Under the pieces are notes generated by a model, which was given only the letters and a program-made list of their open reading frames with translations, was not told the origin of the DNA and made no database searches. From positions 1-64,000 of the forward strand of contig JBLXFD010000010.1 of assembly GCA_048262455.1 (NCBI GenBank): DNA of 64,000 bases. Reading direction: 5' to 3'. This document shows, piece by piece, positions 35,001 to 41,970 of the stretch (its first letter is position 1; each line of letters begins with the position of its first letter). The stretch is from Psychromarinibacter sp048262455. GTDB taxonomy: Bacteria; Pseudomonadota; Alphaproteobacteria; Rhodobacterales; Rhodobacteraceae. Position numbers and translations under genes: made by a program.

Positions 35001-35165
35001 GAGGTTGGCGTCCATCACCTCGATCCCCGGCGGCACGTTGGCGACGGTGCCGTAGGTATAGAGAATCGTACGGTGGCCGTGATCGACGAAGGAGCGCAGG
35101 CAAAGCTGCTCCAGGAAGCTGAGGCTTCCGCCGATCCAGAGCGAGGCGACGATGGGAAGGGGCAT
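32001..35165 (-). CDS. Three-domain fusion: GT-A transferase, Glyco_tranf_2_4 transferase, alpha/beta hydrolase
   Basis: 1054 residues. Domain 1 (about 1-290) starts PIVASLWIGGSLSFLEQLCLRSF and has VIWVDADMLCMRPW with a DAD metal site near residue 92, a GT32/GT8-like transferase. A charged linker with a run of six Asp (about 300-370) follows. Domain 2 (about 370-700) is a Glyco_tranf_2_4 transferase: VTSMKNEAPFILEWIAYH, TIDVDEFVNIH, WVNGSGRAMP and LNHYILRSADSFLVKRERGRINH. Domain 3 (about 760-1030) is an alpha/beta-hydrolase-like unit with LFYGASMGGFGAL (serine near residue 862). Two transferases plus a possible deacylase or esterase in one chain suggests sequential building and trimming of one glycan. 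The whole chain is in one frame with no sign of a frameshift. Cytoplasmic; no signal peptide or membrane helix. Confidence 0.82.
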   Translation of the reverse strand: MPLPIVASLWIGGSLSFLEQLCLRSFVDHGHRTILYTYGTVANVPPGIEVMDANLIFPNENYIRHARSGSPAVHADAFRYRMIELQNVIWVDADMLCMRPWDFHDQWVFGWEKPGKLVCNAVLGLPRFSKTLAKLNELCSDEYPIAPWAAPAEKERLEAAARAGTPVHVSELEWGVWGPAALTHFLNETGEMRHVLPQEAFFPISFKRRRALLSPGMHIEEELTPACYGVHLWNRRVRRRIVTHEGGVPQPDSFLGRALVRHGIDPMLAPIPDVPPAHVQAEREAAEGRAARRAGAAPAKAQAAPEAQDDDDDDGPLSTNPNVVPVPPQALAEMPVMPSRQTPEYQAMIDGLEGRTGNITGWLKDPETPIRNDKILIVTSMKNEAPFILEWIAYHLGIGATHFLVYTNDCTDNTNAMLDRLQALGHVTRRDNPWDPASGKKPQHEALKDAVDQPCYAEADWVLTIDVDEFVNIHVGEGRFEDLLRASNWPNVVSFTWKFFGNKDVAAYEDRPVTEQFTACAPEFIPKPRLGWGFKSMFHKSAPYRRLGVHRPLGIEEEEADEVRWVNGSGRAMPDQLLTNNGWRSTKRSVGYRLATLNHYILRSADSFLVKRERGRINHTEHDQGIEYWTRRNYATETDDRIVARHALMRPVLDGFMADAALAQLHAEAVDWHRARITHLKAQDDYRDLYEDLLRPDRPDALFIDKSTEALEEANRDPDAEGPAHPALQMRPAMPLGQLKHVVPPPSAATAPLHHRFNDARRMAMRNRGFLWEGQENALMFVPRSKRLVVTFDNLSVVKTDEQRFPWGYRLIAEDMNCSVLGVMAVQRNWFRKDFVHEAFDALRDQGFFEQFDEVLFYGASMGGFGALVYSQCAPGSHVLAIAPQSTLDRRILPDEDRWGWTARLDWDGPYADAAAAVQGGAAGEVFVIADPYFAPDHAQVDRIRGDNVTWLHTPFMGHQLPNAFANMGILKQILYAAAGGTLDKALFYKLFRARNELPRYQHDLLMQAEQRGKLRSAIRVCEYTLARRDAGNIKATKRRLEEQLAGQAKQAAE

Positions 35166-35339
35166 GAACTACTCTCTCAATCCTGCTGCGACCGCCTTTT
35201 CGGCGGCTTCAATGTTTGTCTCCTTCTGTTCCAGCCGAATTCGGCAGAATTGTGTCAGCGCGGGTCGTGGCGGGGAATGCATGGCGCAGAGAGGTTAAGA
35301 AACCACGACTGCGGGAGGGGAATTCGGGAGCGGAACGGA

Positions 35340-35775
35340 GGGCCGGCGCCCGTCCGTGGGTGGGCGCCCTAACGCTGGTGGTCGCCACTTAATGGCACCG
35401 CCACGTCCCCGCTCCACCCCCGCGCAAACGGTGACGTAGCGCCCGCCCGGGGGACGGACGGGCGCTGGCCCGGCGGCACTGCGTGCCTTGTTCCGGGCCG
35501 GTTGCCTATTTCACAGCAAAGGGCCAGCGCCTGTCCGTGGGTGGGCGCTCCATACGCCGGTGGTCATGGATTTATGGCACCGCCACGTCCCCGCTCCACC
35601 CCCGCGCCAACGTCGACGTAGCGCCCGCCCGGGGGACGGACGGGCGCTGGCCCGGCGGCACTGCGTGCCTTGTTCCGGGCCGGGTGCTCTTGTCGCAACG
35701 AGGGTCGGCGGCCGGTCTGGTGGCGGGCGCTGATACGGTGAGGAAGCGCTCACGCTCTTCGGCGCCGGCCCTGTG
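35340..35775 (+). repeat. Two full and one partial tandem copies of the two-hairpin repeat
   Basis: Copies at about 35340-35507 and 35521-35688 (period 181 bp), then a truncated third from about 35701. The order is as at 24.6 kb: GTGGGTGGGCGC, CGCTGGTGGT, ACTTAATGGCACCGCCACGTCC, hairpin 1 (AGCGCCCGCCCG/CGGACGGGCGCT) and hairpin 2 (GGCCCGG/CCGGGCC), GTGC. It fills most of the 616-bp gap between the 1054-residue gene start and the YqeY gene end; nothing else is recognisable there. Confidence 0.8.
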
Positions 35776-35781
35776 ACCCTT

Positions 35782-36246
35782 CTACCCCAGCCGTTCCTTC
35801 ACCATCGGCCCCACCCGGCCGAAATCCATCCGTCCGGTGTAGCGGCCCTTCAGCTCGCCCATCACCCGCCCCATGTCGCGGATAGAGCTGGCGTCGGTGG
35901 CGCGGATCGCCTTGTCCACGGCGGCGGCCACCTCGGCCTCGGTCAGCTGGCGCGGCAGGAAATCCTCGATCACCCCGATCTCCGCCAGCTCCCTCTCTGC
36001 CAGGTCCAGCCGGCCGCCCTCCTCGTAGGCGCGGGCGCTTTCCTGGCGCTGCTTGACCATCTTGCCGAGGATCGCCAGCACCTCGGGGTCGCCGACGCCG
36101 GCACGCTCGCCCTCGCTCTCGCCGCGCAGCGCGATGTCCTTGTCCTTGATGGCCGCGTTGATCAGCCGCAGCGTCGAAAGACGCGCGGTATCCTTGCTTT
36201 TCATCGCGTCCTTCAGCTCCTGGCTGATGCGGCTGCGCATGTCCAT
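35782..36246 (-). CDS. GatB/YqeY domain protein
   Basis: 154 residues. Starts MDMRSRISQELKDAMKSKDTARLSTLRLINAAIKDKDIALRG. Continues with the YqeY blocks VLAILGKMVKQRQESARAYEEGGRLDLAERELAEI and RDMGRVMGELKGRYTGRMDFGRVGPMVKERL. This is the tRNA-interacting domain found at the C-terminus of the GatB amidotransferase subunit, here as a free protein; its role is probably linked to aminoacyl-tRNA quality or metabolism. The ATG at 36246 is preceded by GAGAGGA; the long frame upstream is non-coding. It is divergent from carA, as is common in Rhodobacteraceae. Confidence 0.9.
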   Translation of the reverse strand: MDMRSRISQELKDAMKSKDTARLSTLRLINAAIKDKDIALRGESEGERAGVGDPEVLAILGKMVKQRQESARAYEEGGRLDLAERELAEIGVIEDFLPRQLTEAEVAAAVDKAIRATDASSIRDMGRVMGELKGRYTGRMDFGRVGPMVKERLG

Positions 36247-36430
36247 GAAAGCGGTCCTCTCCCCTTGAGGTTTCGCGAAGGCGCACCATACTGCGCGGCC
36301 GCCTGTCGCGCAACTGCCACCGAATGTTGCAAATGATTGAAATCGTTGCGTAACCCGATTTGCGCCCACGGGTTGATTCCGCCGCGAGGCGGGCATAGGT
36401 TCCGCGCGATCACGGACAAGGAGTCGCCCC

Positions 36431-37588
36431 ATGCCCCTCTCGCGCGGACCGGACAATGCCACGGCGTGCCTCGCCCTCGCGGACGGCACGCTGTTCTTCG
36501 GGCGCGGCTTCGGCGCCGAGGGCCAGACCACGGCGGAACTGTGCTTCAACACCGCCATGACCGGCTACCAGGAGATCATGACCGATCCCTCCTACGCCGG
36601 GCAGATCGTCACCTTCACCTTTCCCCACGTGGGCAACGTCGGCGTCAACCCCGACGATGACGAGACCGCCGACCCGGTGGCCGAGGGCATGGTGGTAAAG
36701 TGGGACCCGACCGAGCCGTCGAACTGGCGCTCTGCCGGGCCGCTGTCGGAATGGCTGGGCCGGCGCGGCCGGATCGGCATCGGCGGGATCGACACCCGCC
36801 GGCTGACCCGCGCGATCCGCCAGCAGGGCGCGCCCCACGTGGCGCTGGCCCATGCGCCCTCGGGCGAGTTCGACATCGAGGCGCTGGTCGCCGCCGCCCG
36901 GTCGTTCCGGGGGCTGGTGGGGCTGGACCTGGCCGGCCGCGTCACCTGCGCGCAGTCCTACCGCTGGGACCAGATGCGCTGGGCCTGGCCCGAGGGCTAC
37001 GCCGCGCGCACCGAGCCCGGCCGCAAGGTGGTCGCGGTGGACTACGGCGCCAAGCGCAACATCCTGCGCTGCCTTGCCTCGGCGGGCTGCGACGTCACCG
37101 TGCTGCCGGCCAGTGCCACCGCCGACGAGGTGCTGGCCCACCAGCCCGACGGGCTGTTCCTGTCCAACGGCCCGGGCGATCCGGCGGCCACCGGCGAATA
37201 CGCGGTGCCGATGATCCGCGAGGTGCTGGAACGGTCGGACATGCCGGTTTTCGGGATCTGCCTCGGCCACCAGATGCTGGCCCGCGCCCTGGGGGCCAAC
37301 ACGGTCAAGATGAACCACGGCCACCACGGCGCGAACCACCCGGTCAAGGACCTGGTCACGGGGAAGGTCGAGATCACCTCGATGAACCACGGCTTCACCG
37401 TGGACAGCCAGACGCTGCCGGCGGACGTGGTGGAGACCCACGTGTCGCTGTTCGACGGCTCGAACTGCGGCATCCGCCACCGCGACCGGCCGGTCTTCTC
37501 GGTGCAATACCACCCCGAGGCCTCGCCGGGTCCACAGGACAGCTACTACCTGTTCGAGCGGTTCGTGGAGACGATGGCGCCGCGCTGA
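36431..37588 (+). CDS. carA: Carbamoyl-phosphate synthase, small (glutaminase) subunit
   Basis: 385 residues. The N-terminal domain has GYQEIMTDPSYAGQIVTFTFPHVGNVG. The C-terminal class I glutamine amidotransferase has GLFLSNGPGDP and FGICLGHQMLARALG with the catalytic cysteine, and VQYHPEASPGP with the His/Glu partners. It supplies ammonia from glutamine to CarB for arginine and pyrimidine synthesis. AAGGAG precedes the ATG. carB is not in the window, so the two subunits are unlinked here. Confidence 0.97.
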   Translation: MPLSRGPDNATACLALADGTLFFGRGFGAEGQTTAELCFNTAMTGYQEIMTDPSYAGQIVTFTFPHVGNVGVNPDDDETADPVAEGMVVKWDPTEPSNWRSAGPLSEWLGRRGRIGIGGIDTRRLTRAIRQQGAPHVALAHAPSGEFDIEALVAAARSFRGLVGLDLAGRVTCAQSYRWDQMRWAWPEGYAARTEPGRKVVAVDYGAKRNILRCLASAGCDVTVLPASATADEVLAHQPDGLFLSNGPGDPAATGEYAVPMIREVLERSDMPVFGICLGHQMLARALGANTVKMNHGHHGANHPVKDLVTGKVEITSMNHGFTVDSQTLPADVVETHVSLFDGSNCGIRHRDRPVFSVQYHPEASPGPQDSYYLFERFVETMAPR

Positions 37589-37686
37589 GCGGCGCTGCCT
37601 CTTTTCCTCGCCCGCCCCGAGGTGGGCTTAAAGGTAATTTAACCGCTTTTGGCGAGGCTCTGCCGCGACACTGAAAGGTGACCGCG

Positions 37687-39702
37687 GTGAAACCGACCAC
37701 CCTCCATCCGCTACCGCCCCGGCGCTTCGGGCCGCCCCCGGCGCTGGTCCCCGCGCCGCATCCCGCCCCGGCGCAGGCCCTGCCCGAGGAGCACGCCCTC
37801 GCCCCCGCCACGGCGGCGGTGGCGCCGCTGCGGCCACGGCTGGGGCAGCTGCTGGTGGACCGCGGGCTGCTGAGCCCCGAGGCCCGGCACGCGGCGCTGA
37901 CCCGGCAGGCCCGCGGCGACGCGCAACTGGGGGAGATCCTGCTGGCCGCGCGGCTGATCGACAGCGCCGGGCTGTACGAGAACATCGCCCGCCAGCACGG
38001 CGCCCGCCGCGCCGACCTGGTCGCCGAGCCGCCGGACCCGGCGCTGGCCGCCGCGATGAACCCGGCCCAGTGCCTGCGCCACGGGCTGCTGCCGTGGAAG
38101 CACGAGGACGGCGTCACCCTGATCGCCACCAGCCGCCCCGCCGCCTTCGCCGACCACCTGCCGGGGCTGCGCGACCGGTTCGGCGCGGTGCGGATGGCGG
38201 TGGCGGCGGAAACCGACCTGCAGCGCGCGGTGGCGGCGCTGCGCCCGCGGGCGCTGATCTGCCGGGCCGAAACCCGGGTGCCGGGGGAGGAAAGCTGCCG
38301 CGGCATCGGCTTCGGCATCAGCCGCGCCCACCCGGCGGCGCTGGCGATCTTCATGATGCTGGTGATCGTGATGGCCTTCCACCCGGTCGGTGCGGTCCGG
38401 CTGTTCACCCTCTGGGCGGTGCTGACGCTGCTGGCCAACAGCGGGCTGAAGCTGGCGGCCCTGATCAGCCAGCTGCGCGCCCCGCCCGAGGACACGCCGC
38501 CCCCCGGCACCCCGGCCGAGGCGCCGCCGGGCGCGGTAATCGCCCGCCTGCCCCGGGTCTCGCTGCTGGTGCCGCTGTTCGACGAACAGGTGATCCTGCC
38601 CCGGCTGGTGGAACGGCTGGACCGGCTGGACTACCCGCGCGAATTGCTGGAGGTGCTGCTGATCGTCGAGACCTCCGACACTGCCACCCGCGAGGCGCTG
38701 GACAGGCTGGACTTGCCGCCGCAGATGCGCGCGCTGGTTGTGCCCGAGGGCACGCTGAAGACCAAGCCGCGGGCGCTGAACTACGCGCTGGACTTCTGCC
38801 ACGGCACGCTTGTCGGGGTCTACGACGCCGAGGACGCGCCGGACCCGGGGCAGATCCGGGCGGTGGTGCGCCGGTTCCATTCCCGCGGGGTGGAACTGGC
38901 CTGCGTGCAGGCGACGCTGGACTTCTACAATTCCCGCCGCAACTGGCTGGCCCGCTGCTTCGCGGTGGAATACGCCGCCTGGTTCCGGGTGGTGCTGCCG
39001 GGCATGGCGCGGCTGGGGCTGGTGGTGCCGCTGGGGGGCACCTCGCTGTTCTTCCGCCGCGACGTGCTGGAACGGCTGGGGGGCTGGGACGCCCACAACG
39101 TCACCGAGGACGCAGACCTGGGCCTGCGCCTGGCGCGCCACGGCTACGTGACCGAGCTGATCGGCTCCGTCACCGCTGAAGAGGCGAACTGCAGCGTCTG
39201 GCCCTGGGTGCGGCAACGCTCGCGCTGGCTGAAGGGCTATATGATGACCTGGACGGTGCACATGCGGCACCCGCGGCAGCTGTGGCGGCAGCTGGGGCCG
39301 GTCCGGTTCTTCGGGGTGCAGCTGCTGTTTCTCGGAACCATCTCGCAGTTCCTGCTGGCGCCGCTGCTTTGGCTGTTCTGGCTGGTGCCGCTGGGGATGC
39401 CGCATCCCTTTGCGCCGGAGCTCGGGAGCGGGCCGGGCACTGGCGCTGGCACCTTCGCGGACCGGCTGACCTACGGCGCGCTGCTGGGGGCTTTTTTGGT
39501 GTCCGAGCTGATCTCGATCGCGGTGGGGCTGGTCGCGGTGCGCGGCAAGGGGCACCGGCACCTGCTGCCATGGGTGCTGACGCTGCACTTCTACTTCCCG
39601 CTGGCGGCGCTGGCGGCCTGGCGCGGGCTGTTCGAGCTGCTGACCCGGCCGTTCCACTGGGACAAGACAGAGCACGGGCGCTTCGGCGGCGCGGAGGATT
39701 GA
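37687..39702 (+). CDS. Cellulose-synthase-like glycosyltransferase with N-terminal MshEN-type domain
   Basis: 671 residues from the GTG at 37687, which has AAAGGTG upstream (a GTG at 37678 lies within that site). Residues 51-74 and 80-103 form two 24-residue motifs separated by exactly five residues, RLGQLLVDRGLL...TRQ and QLGEILLAARLI...ARQ, the pattern of the c-di-GMP-binding MshEN domain. Two membrane helices (about 220-260) come next, then a processive GT2 domain: LLVPLFDEQ, DAEDAP (about 379), TEDADLG (about 473), QRSRW (about 508, the QxxRW motif). More membrane helices follow. It probably extrudes a beta-linked polysaccharide and may be switched by c-di-GMP. In the second motif the first Arg and the Gly are replaced. 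Confidence 0.85.
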   Translation: MKPTTLHPLPPRRFGPPPALVPAPHPAPAQALPEEHALAPATAAVAPLRPRLGQLLVDRGLLSPEARHAALTRQARGDAQLGEILLAARLIDSAGLYENIARQHGARRADLVAEPPDPALAAAMNPAQCLRHGLLPWKHEDGVTLIATSRPAAFADHLPGLRDRFGAVRMAVAAETDLQRAVAALRPRALICRAETRVPGEESCRGIGFGISRAHPAALAIFMMLVIVMAFHPVGAVRLFTLWAVLTLLANSGLKLAALISQLRAPPEDTPPPGTPAEAPPGAVIARLPRVSLLVPLFDEQVILPRLVERLDRLDYPRELLEVLLIVETSDTATREALDRLDLPPQMRALVVPEGTLKTKPRALNYALDFCHGTLVGVYDAEDAPDPGQIRAVVRRFHSRGVELACVQATLDFYNSRRNWLARCFAVEYAAWFRVVLPGMARLGLVVPLGGTSLFFRRDVLERLGGWDAHNVTEDADLGLRLARHGYVTELIGSVTAEEANCSVWPWVRQRSRWLKGYMMTWTVHMRHPRQLWRQLGPVRFFGVQLLFLGTISQFLLAPLLWLFWLVPLGMPHPFAPELGSGPGTGAGTFADRLTYGALLGAFLVSELISIAVGLVAVRGKGHRHLLPWVLTLHFYFPLAALAAWRGLFELLTRPFHWDKTEHGRFGGAED

Positions 39703-39732
39703 GGCGGGCAGCGTCTCTGGTCAGCCAGTGTT

Positions 39733-40638
39733 TCAGGCGGGCTGGTGCAACCCGCGCTCGCGGTAGAAGTCCAGCGTGGCGTCGATGCCCGCCTCCAGCC
39801 CCGTCACCGGCACCGCCGCCAGGTGCGGCGGCATCGGGTGCGAGGCCAGCGTCCGCGGGATCGGCAGCGCCGCGCCGTCGATGGTGACCTCGGCCCCCGG
39901 CACCCGCGCCTGCAGCAGCGCCACGAAGTCCGTCATCTCCGCCGTCTCGCCGCAGAGGGTGTAGACCTCGGCCCCCTCGCCCCCGTGCAGCACCGCCGCC
40001 ACCATCAGCCGCGCCACGTCCGTGACGTGCACGAAGCCCACCCGGCCGGAATAGCGGATCACCGCCGGCGCCCCCCGCAGCGCCGCGGCGCAGGCGATGG
40101 AGGGACCGGCGGCGATGCCGGAACTGGCGCCGGGCCCGTAGACGATGAAGGGCCGGAACCCGGTGGAGGAGATGCCGTGGTCGCGCAGGTAGGCCCGCGC
40201 CGCCCCCTCCACCGCCAGCTTCTGCGCACCGTAATGGGTCATCGGGTGCGGATGCTCCGCGTCGTCGGGCCCGTAGACCCCGGCGCTGCTGACGTAGGTC
40301 AGCCGGCGGATCCCGTGCAGCCGCGCCGCCTCGAAGGCCATGAGCGAGCCGATGACGTTGATCCGCGCGCCGCGCAGCGGGTCGGCGGCGCAGTCGGCGG
40401 TCATGATCCCGGCGAGGTGCACGATCCCGTCATGGCCCGCCGCCGCTTCGGTGACGCTGCCGTCCTCGATCATCCCGGTGACGAACCGCACCCTGTCGGA
40501 CAGGCCCGGCGCGATCTCGTCCAGGGTGGCGGGGTTCGGGCGGGCGTCGAAGACGGTCACCTCGTGCCCCGCCTCCAGCAGGTAGGCGGTGACGAACCGG
40601 CCCAGGAAACCGGTGCCCCCGGTGACGAGAAACTTCAT
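39733..40638 (-). CDS. NAD-dependent epimerase/dehydratase (extended SDR)
   Basis: 301 residues. KFLVTGGTGFLGRFVTAYLLEAGHEV carries the extended-SDR glycine motif GxxGxxG (7-13). YVSSAGVYG with the catalytic serine and MTHYGAQKLAVE with the YxxxK pair follow, then TGFRPFIVYGPGAS. Such enzymes reshape nucleotide sugars, but some act on other carbonyls. The ATG at 40638 has GGAGGG upstream; the open frame beyond it is non-coding. It is divergent from a Gfo/Idh oxidoreductase 138 bp away, so both may treat the same sugar. Confidence 0.87.
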   Translation of the reverse strand: MKFLVTGGTGFLGRFVTAYLLEAGHEVTVFDARPNPATLDEIAPGLSDRVRFVTGMIEDGSVTEAAAGHDGIVHLAGIMTADCAADPLRGARINVIGSLMAFEAARLHGIRRLTYVSSAGVYGPDDAEHPHPMTHYGAQKLAVEGAARAYLRDHGISSTGFRPFIVYGPGASSGIAAGPSIACAAALRGAPAVIRYSGRVGFVHVTDVARLMVAAVLHGGEGAEVYTLCGETAEMTDFVALLQARVPGAEVTIDGAALPIPRTLASHPMPPHLAAVPVTGLEAGIDATLDFYRERGLHQPA

Positions 40639-40776
40639 GCCCTGCCCTCCCTGCCGGCGTCCCTTGCCGAACTGGTTGCAGAACCCGCCCCGGGGTTCAA
40701 GCGGCGAAACCTCTGGAGATGCGGGCGCGCGGGCGCTACCACCGCCACAAATCAGGGCATAGGGAGCAAGCCAGCC

Positions 40777-41826
40777 ATGAGCGACATGAGGATTGCCGTG
40801 ATCGGCGCCGGCGTCATCGGGCGCACCCATATCGAGACCCTCGGACGCGCCCGGGGCATGCACCTGTCGGCCATCGTCGACCCGGTCCCCGAGGCGCGCG
40901 CCCAGGCCGAGGCGGCGGGCGTGCCCTTTTACCAGGACGTCGAGGCGCTGATCGCCGACCGGGCCGCCGACGCGGTGGTGGTGGCCGCGCCCAACGACCT
41001 GCACCTGCCGCTGGGGCTGCGGCTGGTGGAGGCGGGGCTACCGGTGCTGATGGAAAAGCCGGTGGCAAGCTCGGTCGCCGAGGGCCGGCAGCTGGCCGAG
41101 GCGGTGCGCCGCACCGGCGTTCCGATCCTGGTGGGCCACCACCGCCGGCACAACCCGATCATCCGCGCCGCCAAGGCGGCCATCGATGCGGGGACCCTGG
41201 GCGAGCTGGTCAGCGCCACGGTGATCAGCACCCTGACCAAGCCCGCCCCCTATTTCGTCGCCTGGCGCGTGGCCCCCGGGCAAGGCGGCCCGCTGCTGAT
41301 CAATGCCACCCACGAGGTGGACCTGCTGCGGCACTTCTGGGGCCCGGTGGAAAGCGTGACCGCCCTCGTCTCGAGCGCCCGGGGCGGGCGGCCGGTGGAG
41401 GATACCGCCGGCATCGTGCTGGGCTTCGCCCGCGGCGGGATCGCCACGATCAGCCAAACCGATGCCGGCTGCGGCCCCTGGGCCTGGGACGTGACGGCGG
41501 GCGAGAACCGGGCGCGGTTTCCGGCGCACGAGGTGATGGCCCATGCCTATTCCGGCACCCGCGCGGCGCTGAGCCTGCCGGACCTGACCCTGTGGCGCCA
41601 TCCCGCCACCCCCGACTGGACGGTGGAGATGGTGCCGGAGCGGCTGCCGCGCGAGAGCCACGACGCCTACGTGATGCAGCTGGAGCATTTCGCCGAGGTG
41701 GCCCGGGGCGCGGCCGCGCCAATCAACCCGGTGGAGGACGGGCTGGGCAACATGCAGGTGATCGACGCGGTGCGCCTGTCGGCGGCCGAGGGGCGGCGGG
41801 TGGAGATCGCGGAACTGGAGGCCTGA
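40777..41826 (+). CDS. Gfo/Idh/MocA-family oxidoreductase
   Basis: 349 residues. MRIAVIGAGVIGRTHIETL is the NAD(P)-binding start (GxGxxG), and VLMEKPVASSVAEGRQLAEA carries the EKP motif with the catalytic lysine. VGHHRRHNPII and LLINATHEVDLLRHFWG with the conserved histidine follow. The family oxidises or reduces sugars, inositols and related polyols; INATHEVDLL instead of the common GGGVLxDxGxHxID suggests a less usual branch. Start chosen at 40777 (GGGAG ten bases upstream). A hairpin repeat in sense orientation follows the stop. Confidence 0.87.
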   Translation: MSDMRIAVIGAGVIGRTHIETLGRARGMHLSAIVDPVPEARAQAEAAGVPFYQDVEALIADRAADAVVVAAPNDLHLPLGLRLVEAGLPVLMEKPVASSVAEGRQLAEAVRRTGVPILVGHHRRHNPIIRAAKAAIDAGTLGELVSATVISTLTKPAPYFVAWRVAPGQGGPLLINATHEVDLLRHFWGPVESVTALVSSARGGRPVEDTAGIVLGFARGGIATISQTDAGCGPWAWDVTAGENRARFPAHEVMAHAYSGTRAALSLPDLTLWRHPATPDWTVEMVPERLPRESHDAYVMQLEHFAEVARGAAAPINPVEDGLGNMQVIDAVRLSAAEGRRVEIAELEA

Positions 41827-41829
41827 GGT

Positions 41830-41922
41830 CTCGGAGCGCCTGCGGCGCTCCGATCCGTGGGGGGACGCTGTCCCCCCCCGCCTGCGGCGGCCCCCCCTGG
41901 GATATTTTTGACCAAAAGAAGC
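41830..41922 (+). repeat. 3' hairpin element, copy 4 of 6
   Basis: GGAGCGCCTGCGGCGCTCC stem, GGGGGGACGCTGTCCCCCC, GCCTGCGGC, then CCCCTGGGATATTTTT and ACCAAAAGAAG. It begins four bases behind the oxidoreductase stop and is sense to it. The last stem followed by TTTTT makes this copy the one most like an intrinsic terminator. Confidence 0.8.
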
Positions 41923-41970
41923 GCAAGAGCGGCGCTTGCATCGGCGGGGGGGCGGATCTAGCCCTTGGGA

